Of a stretch of 64,000 nucleotides of DNA, positions 34,716 through 43,005 are shown piece by piece (within the stretch, counting starts at the first letter, position 1; every line of letters starts with the position of its first letter). Origin of the DNA: Lachnospiraceae bacterium (GTDB lineage: Bacteria > Bacillota > Clostridia > Lachnospirales > Lachnospiraceae); the NCBI GenBank assembly GCA_021202465.1, contig JAJQCZ010000008.1, forward strand, positions 1-64,000, written 5' to 3'. Under the pieces are notes generated by a model that worked only from the letters and a program-made list of their open reading frames with translations, had not been told where the DNA came from and searched no databases. A program made the translations under genes and the position numbers.

Positions 34716-35675
34716 ATGCCGATTAAGATACAGAACGACCTGCCGGCCAGATCTATTCTGGAGCAGGAGAGAATCTTTATCATGGATGAAAACCGGGCCC
34801 AGTCCCAGGACATCCGCCCCCTTCAGATCCTGATCCTGAACCTGATGCCGATTAAGGAGGATACCGAGGTGCAGCTGCTGCGGGCTTTGTCCAATACGCC
34901 GCTGCAGGTGGACATCACGCTGATGCGCATGTCCTCGCATAATTCGAAGAATACGTCCTCGGCGCATCTGAACAAATTTTATGTGACATTTGGGGAAATC
35001 TGCGAGAACCATTATGACGGGATGATCATCACCGGCGCGCCGGTAGAAATGGTGCCCTATGAGGAAATGGATTACTGGCCGGAGCTCGTGCAGATCATGG
35101 AATGGAGCAAGTCCCATGTGACCTCCACCGTTCATATCTGCTGGGGCTCGCAGGCGGGACTTTATTACCACTACGGCATCAACAAGGAACTGCTGCCGCG
35201 GAAGATCTCCGGTGTATACAAGCATCATCTGGTGACCCGGGAGATGCCGCTGACGCGGGGCTTTGACGATTTCTTCAAGGTACCCCATTCACGGAATACG
35301 ACGGTTCCTCTGGAGGAGATTCAGAATCATCCGGATCTGGTGCTTCTGGCGAAGTCCTATGAGGCCGGGGCTTACCTGATTCAGAACCGCAGCGGCAGTC
35401 AGATATTCGTCACCGGACACCCGGAGTACGACCGCTACACCCTGGACAAGGAATATCGCCGCGATATGGCGGCAGGACTCGATCCGATGGTGCCGGAGAA
35501 TTATTATCCGGATGACGACCCGACGCAGAAGCCGAAGCTGACCTGGCGGCTTCATGCCAATACGCTGTACACGAACTGGCTCAATTACTACGTATACCAG
35601 GTGACTCCCTACGACTGGACCGTGCCGGACGCCGCGAAGCGGCGGGCGGAGCAGGAAAAAGCTCAGATCTGTTAG
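34716..35675 (+). CDS. metA: Homoserine O-acetyltransferase (MetA family)
   Basis: 319-aa enzyme activating homoserine for methionine synthesis. N-terminal [16 protein letters not shown], the catalytic Cys about 142 in HICWGSQAG, and the His/Glu of TGHPEYDRY near 235-237 are all present. The residue known to decide the acyl donor is Glu111 (in [12 protein letters not shown]). Within this family Glu at 111 goes with acetyl-CoA and Gly with succinyl-CoA, so acetyltransferase is preferred despite the common O-succinyl label. ATG 34716 follows AAGGAG; the frame extends upstream through the repeat but without a better start. Ends in TAG. Confidence 0.93.
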   Translation: MPIKIQNDLPARSILEQERIFIMDENRAQSQDIRPLQILILNLMPIKEDTEVQLLRALSNTPLQVDITLMRMSSHNSKNTSSAHLNKFYVTFGEICENHYDGMIITGAPVEMVPYEEMDYWPELVQIMEWSKSHVTSTVHICWGSQAGLYYHYGINKELLPRKISGVYKHHLVTREMPLTRGFDDFFKVPHSRNTTVPLEEIQNHPDLVLLAKSYEAGAYLIQNRSGSQIFVTGHPEYDRYTLDKEYRRDMAAGLDPMVPENYYPDDDPTQKPKLTWRLHANTLYTNWLNYYVYQVTPYDWTVPDAAKRRAEQEKAQIC

Positions 35676-35715
35676 GAGAAATGTTGCTTTTCAGAGGCAA
35701 AGAAAGATTCGCAGT

Positions 35716-36231
35716 ATGATGACATCGAGAGCGGAAGTGATTGAACGCCTGCTGAAGGGCTTTCAGAGATATTATAATATAGAGCGAAATCACGATGAAA
35801 ATGTGCCCCTGGCGGCCCGGTGCGACTACTTTGAACATTCTCAGAAGTATGTCATTTCGCAGAAGGCGGAGCTGTGGTCGGCAGATTGTGAGGAGTTCCT
35901 GTATATCCTGGATTTTCCGCATCTGACACCGGAGCTGTACAGAGAATGGCTCGACGTTGTCCGCCAGGACGGCATGGAGAGAGCCAACATCGGACCCGGT
36001 CATATGTATTCTTATATCACACCGGTGTTCGTCTGCGACAGCTGCGACGCGGAGGCCCGAAAGGCTCTGCGGCGCTGTCGTATCTACAAAAGTTTTCATT
36101 TTTCGCTGCATGGATGGATTGACGTTCATACCGTGCTGATTGAGGTGGAGGCAGGACGAGTTACCTCCAATCGGGGCGGACATCACGCAGGGAAAATTAT
36201 GAAAAAAATACTGGGCGTATCGCCCAAATAG
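35716..36231 (+). CDS. Conserved-looking protein of unknown function preceding cstA
   Basis: 171-aa soluble protein with no signal peptide or membrane segment and no family I can name. It is mixed alpha/beta with Cys pairs and aromatic residues (DYFEHSQKYV, FLYILDFPHL, VFVCDSCDAEARKAL, YKSFHFSLHGWIDVHTVLIEVE) and ends in a basic tail (KIMKKILG). The gene starts 40 bases after metA and ends 19 bases before cstA, so it is probably cotranscribed with one or both. An accessory or regulatory role for CstA is a guess from position. ATG 35719 is an equally possible start. Ends in TAG. Confidence 0.7.
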   Translation: MMTSRAEVIERLLKGFQRYYNIERNHDENVPLAARCDYFEHSQKYVISQKAELWSADCEEFLYILDFPHLTPELYREWLDVVRQDGMERANIGPGHMYSYITPVFVCDSCDAEARKALRRCRIYKSFHFSLHGWIDVHTVLIEVEAGRVTSNRGGHHAGKIMKKILGVSPK

Positions 36232-36250
36232 AGAGGAGAACTGTAACTTT

Positions 36251-37949
36251 ATGAACACACTGGTACTTCTGATCATCGCTGTTGCGGTGCTGGTCTGCGG
36301 CTATCTCTTTTATGGCAGCTGGCTGTGCAAACAATGGGGGGGTAGGCGAATCGAAGGAGGAGACCCCGGCTCATACCATGGAGGACGGGGTTGACTATGT
36401 ACCGGCCAAGGCGCCGGTCCTGATGGGACATCATTTCTCTTCCATCGCCGGTGCGGGCCCGATCACCGGCCCGATCAACGCCGCCATCTTCGGATGGCTG
36501 CCGGTTACCCTGTGGGTATTGGTGGGAGGCATCTTCTTCGGCGGCGTCCACGATTTCGGCGCGCTGTTTGCTTCCATCCGCCACAAGGGCCAGACCATTG
36601 GTGAGATCATCGCCGCGAACATCGGCCGCCGCGCCAAGCGCCTGTTTATCATCTTTGCTTATCTGACCCTGATTCTGGTGGTGGCGGCCTTTGCCTCCAT
36701 CGTAGCCTCGACCTTCGGCGGCGCGACCGTTGCGGACACCACGACGTCCCAGGCATCCGTGGCCATGGTCTCTATCCTGTTTATTTTCATCGCGATTGTC
36801 TTTGGCTTTCTGGTTTACCGTCGAAATGTCCCGATGGGTCTGGCCACGGTGCTGGGTGTGCTGGCGATCGCGGTCGTTATGATCATCGGAATGAATTTTC
36901 ATCCGATCTATCTGTCTTCCGGCAGCTGGATGATCATCGTAGGGATTTATATCGCCATTGCATCGGTCACGCCGGTCTGGATCCTGCTCCAGCCCCGTGA
37001 TTACCTCAGCTCCTTCCTGCTGTATGCCATGCTGGCCGTCGCCGTCGTCGGCGTGGTAGGAGCGCATCCTAACATTGATGCGACTCTGTTCCCGGCCTTC
37101 AGCGGCTTCACTGTGGACAACGGAAACGGTATCCAGTATCTGTTCCCCGTTCTGTTTACCACGGTGGCCTGCGGCGCCATTTCCGGTTTCCATTCTCTGG
37201 TATCCTCCGGCACGACGTCCAAGCAGCTGGATAAGGAAAAGGACGCCAAACCGATCGCTTACGGCGGCATACTGCTGGAGTGTGTGCTGGCCATGCTGAC
37301 TCTGTGTGCCATCGCCTATGCGCGCCAGATCGGCACCACAGCCAGCGCCACCGACATCTTTGCCGGCGGCATCGCCGGGATGGTCACTTCGATCCCCGGA
37401 CTGGCGGGAACGCAGAACACGCTGTATACCCTTCTGGTGCTGACCTACTCTGCGTTCTGCCTGACCTCTCTGGATACAGCAACTCGCCTGAGTCGTTTCA
37501 TGTTCCAGGAATTCTGGCTGGAGCCCGGTGAGACCGTACAGGACGTGAAGAGCGGTCCCCGCAAGGTTCTGGTCAATCCGCTCGTGGCTACCGCTATCAG
37601 CGTGGTGCTCGGCATTGCCCTGGGCATGACCGGCTACAGCAAGATCTGGGGTCTGTTCGGCGCAGCCAACCAGCTGCTGGCGGGCATCGGCCTGCTGGCC
37701 GTTGCCACCTGGCTGGGCAACATCGGGAGGAACAACAAGATGTTCCTGTTCCCCATGGGCTTCATGATCATCGTGACCATCTGCTCCCTGGCGCTGACAG
37801 TGAAGAACCAGCTGCAGATCATCCAGGCCGGCGGCGCCGACTGGGGTCCCTATGCGCAGGTCATCCTGGCGGCTCTGCTGATCGTCCTGGCCATCGTGCT
37901 GGTGATCGAGGGCGTGCAGACACTGAGCAAACAGAGGGCAAAGGCCTGA
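36251..37949 (+). pseudogene. cstA: Carbon starvation protein CstA, out of frame at a G7 tract
   Basis: Peptide/pyruvate-type transporter of the CstA family with about 15-16 membrane segments. ATG 36251 begins the correct N-terminus (NTLVLLIIAVAVLVCGYLFYG), but the frame is lost at a run of seven G (36336-36342) and stops at TGA 36392. Removing one G restores VGESKEETPAHTMEDGVDYV and the rest of the protein (FSSIAGAGPITGPI, QPRDYLSSFLL) to 37949, giving about 565 aa. The continuation lacks its first membrane helix and has no SD. It may be a phase-off state, a recent mutation or a sequencing error. The remainder is intact with no further lesions. Confidence 0.85.
36336..36342 (+). repeat. G7 homopolymer tract in cstA
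   Basis: Seven consecutive G at codons 29-31. The present length puts cstA out of frame; six (or nine) would restore it. Candidate slipped-strand switch. Confidence 0.6.
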
Positions 37950-37956
37950 GAATAAT

Positions 37957-37987
37957 AAAAGCGCCCGGTCTGAGATCGGGCGCTTTT
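37957..37987. terminator. Bidirectional terminator between cstA and the HTH gene
   Basis: AAAAGCGCCCG pairs perfectly with CGGGCGCTTTT around a 9-base loop and supplies a T run on both strands. The last codons of the minus-strand gene overlap it by two bases. Confidence 0.8.
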
Positions 37988-38624
37988 AATACTCCATAAT
38001 ATCTTCCGCCTGACAGCCAAGTGACTGACAGAGCGCCATGACTGTTTGAAATGATGCTTTATTGATACTTTTTGCACCAAGTTCATATTGCTGCAGCGTC
38101 CGTAAATTTACGTTTGCTTTCCCCGCAAGCTGTGCCTGCGTCATGCCTGCCTTTTTCCGTTGTGCCTGAAGAGCTGTCGTCCCGATTTTCCCTGAGATCA
38201 TCGCATTGGCGGTGTCCACAAACTTCTCTTCGGGTGCTTCGTGCAGGATCGGGTAGAGTTTATATATTTCCGTCGTGGAAATATAATCATAGATGTTTTT
38301 GAACGATCGAGCTGTATACCATTGATAATAAGCCAGAATCCATCCGCACCAGTATTCTGCAGAATAATCATAGACCGTCTGACTTTCGGGAAAGTGAATC
38401 TTTTTCCCGGACTCCGATATAATGTTCATCGCAAGTTCCGTGCCGGACATGCCGGATATGATTTTGGGGTTACCTTTTCCAAATTGTTCCGCATATTTGC
38501 CGGTGATAAAGTACTGCATGAATTCTTCAATATCTATTTTACAGGCGCCGGCTGCATAATCAAATGCTTCGCCCAGGTTTTGCATGGCGTCGTTTAAGTA
38601 TTTCTCATCGTAAGCGTGGGTCAT
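37986..38624 (-). CDS. HTH (XRE) protein, antitoxin-like partner of DUF3990
   Basis: 212-aa protein whose N-terminal 145 residues are helical and of unknown family (DEKYLNDAMQNLGEAFDYAA, IDIEEFMQYFITGKYAEQF, YWCGWILAYYQWYT) and whose C-terminus (about 150-208) is an XRE helix-turn-helix (RKKAGMTQAQLAGKANVNLR and LQQYELG). It follows the DUF3990 gene with a 20-base overlap and has its own SD (AGAGGAGA). The toxin-first order with a DNA-binding partner fits a toxin-antitoxin unit where this protein neutralises the toxin and represses the operon. More A+T-rich than the core genes around it. Confidence 0.8.
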   Translation of the reverse strand: MTHAYDEKYLNDAMQNLGEAFDYAAGACKIDIEEFMQYFITGKYAEQFGKGNPKIISGMSGTELAMNIISESGKKIHFPESQTVYDYSAEYWCGWILAYYQWYTARSFKNIYDYISTTEIYKLYPILHEAPEEKFVDTANAMISGKIGTTALQAQRKKAGMTQAQLAGKANVNLRTLQQYELGAKSINKASFQTVMALCQSLGCQAEDIMEY

Positions 38625-39282
38625 CAGATTTCATCTCCTCTCTGATAATATCTCTCATAAATATACCGTTCAGATCATCGGTTTCAAGTTCTCTGTAGTA
38701 TGCGGCACGGGCTTCTTTGTCCCTCGTGACTCTTTTTTCATAATAGATTCGGTTATCGGCTGGACTGCTGTCTATATATGTTATGGCATCAAATGCTTTT
38801 TTGGATTTGAGTACGTATTGTTCACCGAGTTTTCCGAGCTTCATGGCTCGGCCTAACTGTGACAGCGATATTTCATTACTCAAAAATGATCTTGCGAATG
38901 AAAAATACGAATCGTCCGCCCGATAACCGATGATCACATCATAATCTGTATATTCCGGAAGGAAATACTGAATGAGCCACTTCTTCCCACGTTTGGCGAC
39001 CGGAGTTGATACTCTTGCCTGTCTGTTTTGAATAAGAATGGCAAGCCAGTTTAAAATGGTGTATTCGCCGTCAGACAGATGCAGAATCCTCAGATTTTGT
39101 GTGTCAATCTCATATTTATTTGCATATCCGTTTGTATTCAAACTGCAGGACCATTCTTTGGCGAGTTCGATATATTCGGTACAATAAAAACCTCTGCCAT
39201 AGTCGTTATTAGCTTTTCCTTTTCCGAATTCCGGCTTTTCTATAATCACAGATGAACCGTGATACAAAATCAGCTTATCCAT
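38605..39282 (-). CDS. DUF3990 protein (ADP-ribosyltransferase-like toxin candidate)
   Basis: 225-aa protein opening with DKLILYHGSSVIIEKPEFG and NDYGRGFYCTEYIELAKEWS, the signature of DUF3990. That domain is considered related to ADP-ribosyltransferases: the HGS and GRGFYCT strands line the NAD pocket in such folds. YDVIIGYRADDSYF and YVLKSKKAFDAI also fit the family. ATG 39282 has AAGGAGA upstream on the minus strand. First gene of a two-gene operon with an HTH partner, next to the divergent Septu pair. Toxin activity is inferred from family and context. Confidence 0.82.
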   Translation of the reverse strand: MDKLILYHGSSVIIEKPEFGKGKANNDYGRGFYCTEYIELAKEWSCSLNTNGYANKYEIDTQNLRILHLSDGEYTILNWLAILIQNRQARVSTPVAKRGKKWLIQYFLPEYTDYDVIIGYRADDSYFSFARSFLSNEISLSQLGRAMKLGKLGEQYVLKSKKAFDAITYIDSSPADNRIYYEKRVTRDKEARAAYYRELETDDLNGIFMRDIIREEMKSDDPRLR

Positions 39283-39317
39283 CAAAAATCTCCTTGTACT
39301 TCTTTAGAGTTACCCAT

Positions 39318-39346
39318 ATTATACTTCCAAAGAAGTAGTTGGTCAA
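39318..39346 (-). promoter_or_regulatory. Promoter of the DUF3990/HTH operon
   Basis: On the minus strand TTGACC (39341-39346), 17 bases, TATAAT (39318-39323), 36 bases before the start codon. Confidence 0.7.
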
Positions 39347-39419
39347 GGGCTTTTCTGTTGAAAAAGAGGATGTACAGGCGGCAGAGAACCTTTCCCGGGT
39401 GGAAAAGAAAGAATGATTA

Positions 39420-39428
39420 TGATATACT
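39420..39428 (+). promoter_or_regulatory. Extended -10 promoter of the Septu pair
   Basis: TGATATACT (extended -10, TATACT at 39423-39428), 67 bases upstream of the ATPase start; no good -35. Confidence 0.35.
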
Positions 39429-39495
39429 GATTGTAATGAAGCAGAACAATGTAACAAGACAGTCTTTGGCAGGAAATCCGAAAACGGAGGAGATT

Positions 39496-40719
39496 ATGGA
39501 ACAGATATTTATCTCTAAAATTAAAATAGATAAGGTGCGGCACCTGAGCGGAATTGAGATTCCACTGTCGGAAACGGGGAAAAAGCATCTGATCCTCACA
39601 GGAAAGAATGGAAGCGGAAAGACCAGCCTGTTGGATGCGATGTCTGATTTTCTTTATTCTATAACCAGTAAAAAGGAACTGCATACAGTAAACAGGCTCA
39701 ATGAATATCATAAAGCATTCTCGCGTCCATCCCCAGATAAGAAACCTTCTGAACTTACCGATTGGGAAAATGAACTTGAGGAAACATCCTGTGGCGTAGT
39801 GCTGAAATTTAATCAGAACTTATTCAAGGTTTACCATTTATTCCAAAATGGACAATTTGTTGTCGCGTACTATAAGGCGGAACGTGCGTTCCAGGCTCCA
39901 GAACCAAAGCAAGTGGAAAAAGTGGAACTCAAGGAGACCTATTCTATTCAGGAAACCCCGCGAAAAGAATTTGTCAAGTATCTGCTGGACATGAAGATGA
40001 CGGAGGCTCTGGCGATCGCCAACGGGAAGAAAGAACGCGCAGATCAGATTCATCTGTGGTTTGAACGGTTTCAGGCACTTTTGCAGGAATTATTTGAAGA
40101 CAATTCTGTGCAGCTGGAATTCGATATGGACACCTTCCGCTTTTCTCTGGTGATGGATGGGCGTGAGCCTTTCGGATTCAATGCGCTTTCTGGTGGCTAT
40201 GCAGCGATTCTGGACATGGTGGCTGATCTGATCCTTCGTATGGAGAAACATTCCGACAAGGTCTTTGACTTCCATATGCCCGGTATCGTCCTCATTGATG
40301 AGATCGAGACCCACCTTCATCTGGATTTGCAGCGAAAGATTCTGCCATTCCTGACAGAGCTTTTCCCCAATGTTCAGTTCATCGTCTCTACGCATTCCCC
40401 GTTTATTCTGAACAGTCTGGAGGATGTCGTCATTTATGATCTGGAGAATCATACGCTGGTGGAAAATGGATTGGCAAATGTCCCCTATGGAGGCATCGTA
40501 GAGGGATATTTTAAAGCAAATGAAATGTCCGATACCCTGAAGGCCAAGTATGAACGGTACAGGGAACTGACCTCTCAGCCGACGCTCTCTGATGATGACA
40601 TGGACGAACTGTCCGGTCTGGAATTATATCTGGACGAAATCCCTGACTATCTGGCTCTGGACATCACCACAGAATACCAGAGACTGAAACAGGAGCTTCG
40701 CACAAGGGGGAATGTCTGA
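39496..40719 (+). CDS. ptuA: AAA/ABC-type ATPase of a Septu system (PtuA-like)
   Basis: 407-aa SMC/OLD-like ATPase: Walker A GKNGSGKTS (about 36-44), a helical insertion, an ABC-type signature LSGGY near residue 231, Walker B IVLIDEIETHLH near 264 and the switch His in VSTHSPF near 299, ending in a helical tail. With the HNH gene that follows it by a TGATG overlap, this is the Septu architecture, an anti-phage pair in which the ATPase controls an HNH nuclease. The same pair also occurs as effector of retron Eco7 (Ec78), but no reverse transcriptase is seen here. ATG 39496 follows CGGAGGAG; upstream in-frame starts lack an SD. Confidence 0.88.
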   Translation: MEQIFISKIKIDKVRHLSGIEIPLSETGKKHLILTGKNGSGKTSLLDAMSDFLYSITSKKELHTVNRLNEYHKAFSRPSPDKKPSELTDWENELEETSCGVVLKFNQNLFKVYHLFQNGQFVVAYYKAERAFQAPEPKQVEKVELKETYSIQETPRKEFVKYLLDMKMTEALAIANGKKERADQIHLWFERFQALLQELFEDNSVQLEFDMDTFRFSLVMDGREPFGFNALSGGYAAILDMVADLILRMEKHSDKVFDFHMPGIVLIDEIETHLHLDLQRKILPFLTELFPNVQFIVSTHSPFILNSLEDVVIYDLENHTLVENGLANVPYGGIVEGYFKANEMSDTLKAKYERYRELTSQPTLSDDDMDELSGLELYLDEIPDYLALDITTEYQRLKQELRTRGNV

Positions 40720-41378
40720 TGGTGAAAATAGAACGCACCTTTCCTGCACCGGCCTCCCTTGCCAGAGAAGCAGAAAAGGCCAACGGCAGCTACAGAGAGC
40801 CAGACGTCATCCGTCAGCTATGTCAGGATTTCCATAACAAGTGCTATATCTGTGAAATCGGGGATCTGCAGGATCCGCAGGTGGAACATTTATTGCCTCA
40901 TCATAATGGCAGATATCCAGAACGGAAGTATGACTGGAATAACCTGTTTTTATCCTGCGAGCATTGCAACCTTGTAAAAAATCAGCGAAAATATGATGCA
41001 GGCATTATCGATTGCTGCAAAGATGCCCCGGAGGAATTGATCCGGTTCCGCTTTTATGATGAAGAACCATACATATCCGCTCAGGATGAGGCAAATGCTT
41101 AGGCTGTTCTCACGGCGCAGCTGGTGACTGAGGTATTCAACCAGAAAAACACGGGGCTGCGGACGTATGCCAGCGCACAGCGCCTGCGTGCTCTGACAAT
41201 GGAAATGAATAAATTTTTTACCGCTTTGGAAGAGGTTTCGCAAAATCCGGAATCGGCTTTTGCGCTGAGAAAGGCAAAAGTGCTTCTGCGGCGGGAGTCC
41301 GCCTTTGCGGCTTTTAAGCGTAATTATATTCGCGAGCACCAGGACCATTATCCGCAGCTTGTTGTCTACGTTGCGTGA
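40719..41378 (+). pseudogene. ptuB: HNH endonuclease of a Septu system (PtuB-like) with an in-frame TAG
   Basis: HNH nuclease of the retron/Septu family. The first frame (127 aa) has IERTFPAPASLAREAEKANG, a CYIC zinc pair near 44-47, the EHLLPHH motif near 60, NLFLSCEHCNLVKN with the second zinc pair, and DCCKDAPEE. A TAG at 41100-41102 (codon 128) interrupts it. The same frame continues with AVLTAQLVTEVFNQKNTGLR and a helical C-terminal region to TGA 41378, which resembles the normal end of these roughly 220-aa proteins. So it is either a nonsense-mutated nuclease, a truncated but active HNH core, or subject to readthrough. Start overlaps the ATPase stop by one base. Confidence 0.8.
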
Positions 41379-41460
41379 TAAACAGAGATATAGACGGCGG
41401 GGGGAGCCATCTGACTTATCAGCTGCTGCCGGTGGAGGGATAGAATTCTGATTATAGAAT

Positions 41461-41499
41461 CCCAAACCGCCGGGATGGCGCTTTGAATGGCGGTTTGGG
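41461..41499. terminator. Hairpin after the Septu pair
   Basis: CCCAAACCGCC (41461-41471) pairs perfectly with GGCGGTTTGGG (41489-41499). No T run follows; it may still protect or end the transcript between convergent genes. Confidence 0.4.
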
Positions 41500-41544
41500 T
41501 GACGGCTTAAATGTCGTTTTGGAATAGGACATTCCTGGTATACA

Positions 41545-42528
41545 TCAGGTCAGCCAGAGCGTCATACCGCTGGTCTCTGCGATAGCACGGACATGGTCCA
41601 GTCCCAGCAGGATGCGGTTGTCAATCACATGGAAATCCTGTGCCTGCGCGGCGGGCAAAAGATCAGCAAAGAGCAGATCGGCTCCTGCCTCCAGTGCCGC
41701 AAGATTGCCCTCACGGCTTGCAAGTCCTTCCTCCGGCTTTGATCCGGGCTGCTGCGCTGTGATGCGCACGTCCGGCATGGACAGCCGCAAAATGGAAATC
41801 TCCTTTAAAATCAGCTCCTGCCGCCCCGGATATGCGCCCTCTGCAAGTGGCGTATTTTTTGCAGGCATATAGGGAATCACCGGAGCCCAGGAGATATTCA
41901 GCGCCTGCATTAGGTGAATATCCTCTGCGATCTGCGTCAGCGTCTGTCCCGGATAGTCGACAATGTTGCCGGAAGCCAGTGCCATGCTGGAGGCCTGGAT
42001 CGCCTCGATGGCTCTCATGCGCTTCTGAAAACTGGTGGAGGGGTTCAGGCGGTTAAAGACCTCCGGCTGCGACATCTCGAATTTCATGACATATTCATCC
42101 ACTCCGGCGGCCCGGAGTTCCTGATATTGTGAGGAGTCATACTCCCCGCAGGCCAGACTGACCCACGTCATCCCCAGCTTCTTCGCCTCCGAAACCACTG
42201 ACAGCAGTGCGTCAAAACCGAACTTCGGATCTTCGCCTGAGATGAGAAAGAGACGGCGCAGTCCGGCAGCATGAGCCGATTTCACCAGCGTCAGAATCTC
42301 CTCCGGCGTTTTTCGATAGCGGGGAATGGTATTGTTACCGGCCCTCATTCCACAATACAGGCATTGATTTTTACAGACATTGCTATATCCCAGCATCGAT
42401 GTGACTGTCAGCACATTGCTGTTATGCTCCCGATGCAGCTGCCTGGCTGCCGGAGCTACGGTGTCACGATATTCCTGGTACGGGAGCTGTAAAATCTCCA
42501 GAATTTCCGCTTTTGATTGCAGTGACAT
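41545..42528 (-). CDS. Radical SAM enzyme of the BioB/HydE type
   Basis: 327-aa radical SAM protein with the cluster motif CKNQCLYCG (about 52-60) preceded by YSN, as in biotin synthase and the [FeFe]-hydrogenase maturase HydE. It continues with LFLISGEDPKFGFDALL, WVSLACGEYDSSQY, KFEMSQPEVFNRLNPSTSF and ASGNIVDYPGQTLTQIAEDI. Length is close to both relatives. No bio or hyd gene is nearby, so the product cannot be fixed; the KFE and DYPGQT features favour the HydE/PylB side. It is transcribed toward the Septu pair from a strong promoter with a leader of about 90 bases. Confidence 0.82.
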   Translation of the reverse strand: MSLQSKAEILEILQLPYQEYRDTVAPAARQLHREHNSNVLTVTSMLGYSNVCKNQCLYCGMRAGNNTIPRYRKTPEEILTLVKSAHAAGLRRLFLISGEDPKFGFDALLSVVSEAKKLGMTWVSLACGEYDSSQYQELRAAGVDEYVMKFEMSQPEVFNRLNPSTSFQKRMRAIEAIQASSMALASGNIVDYPGQTLTQIAEDIHLMQALNISWAPVIPYMPAKNTPLAEGAYPGRQELILKEISILRLSMPDVRITAQQPGSKPEEGLASREGNLAALEAGADLLFADLLPAAQAQDFHVIDNRILLGLDHVRAIAETSGMTLWLT

Positions 42529-43005
42529 AATACATACCGCCTTTTGATTCGAATGGTTCTTTTGTCCCTGTTCCGGGAACTGCGCGGCTGAAAAAGAAAT
42601 CCTGCAGCCGTATGTGGTCTATGATAAATGAACCAGATGCGTTTGTCAATTTCGACGGAGAATAACCGGCGTACAGGACAGGATGTGGGATATAAATGAT
42701 TACAAAATTGTTCGTCAAATATAAAAACCAAGTTGAAATGAGAGTTTTCATATGGTAAAATATTTTTTATTTAGGAGAAAAATCAAACCCGCGTGCGGCG
42801 GGAAAATGATGTGTTTTATAAAAATGGAAGGGGGAATGCCAAAAAGATATCAGGTGAAAGAGGAGACGGGGGCTCGTGGTTTTTACGTCCTCTTTACGGC
42901 CGTGTTACAAAAATGTGATAGCGTCATTTACAGGAAAAAGATAAAGTAGAGACGCAAATACAGACCTGTCCGCGGTGGACAGGCCCCTTCTCAGGAGGAA
43001 AAAAG
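42529..43005. other. Intergenic region between radical SAM gene and giant surface gene
   Basis: Contains the minus-strand promoter and leader of the radical SAM gene (to about 42650), an A+T-rich stretch without a convincing gene, and a hairpin (CCTGTCC/GGACAGG, about 42965-42982) just before the SD of the giant gene. A 65-codon frame at 42752-42949 has no SD or family features. Confidence 0.4.
42621..42649 (-). promoter_or_regulatory. Promoter of the radical SAM gene
   Basis: On the minus strand TTGACA (42644-42649), 17 bases, TATCAT (42621-42626). The following leader of about 90 bases contains GGCTG/CAGCC and TTCCCG/GGGA pairings. Confidence 0.65.

Noticed and set aside
42752-42949. 65-codon frame before the giant gene
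   Set aside because: No ribosome binding site, mixed basic composition and no promoter relation.
38000-43000. Retron reverse transcriptase associated with the PtuAB-type pair
   Set aside because: No reverse-transcriptase motifs in any frame near the pair.
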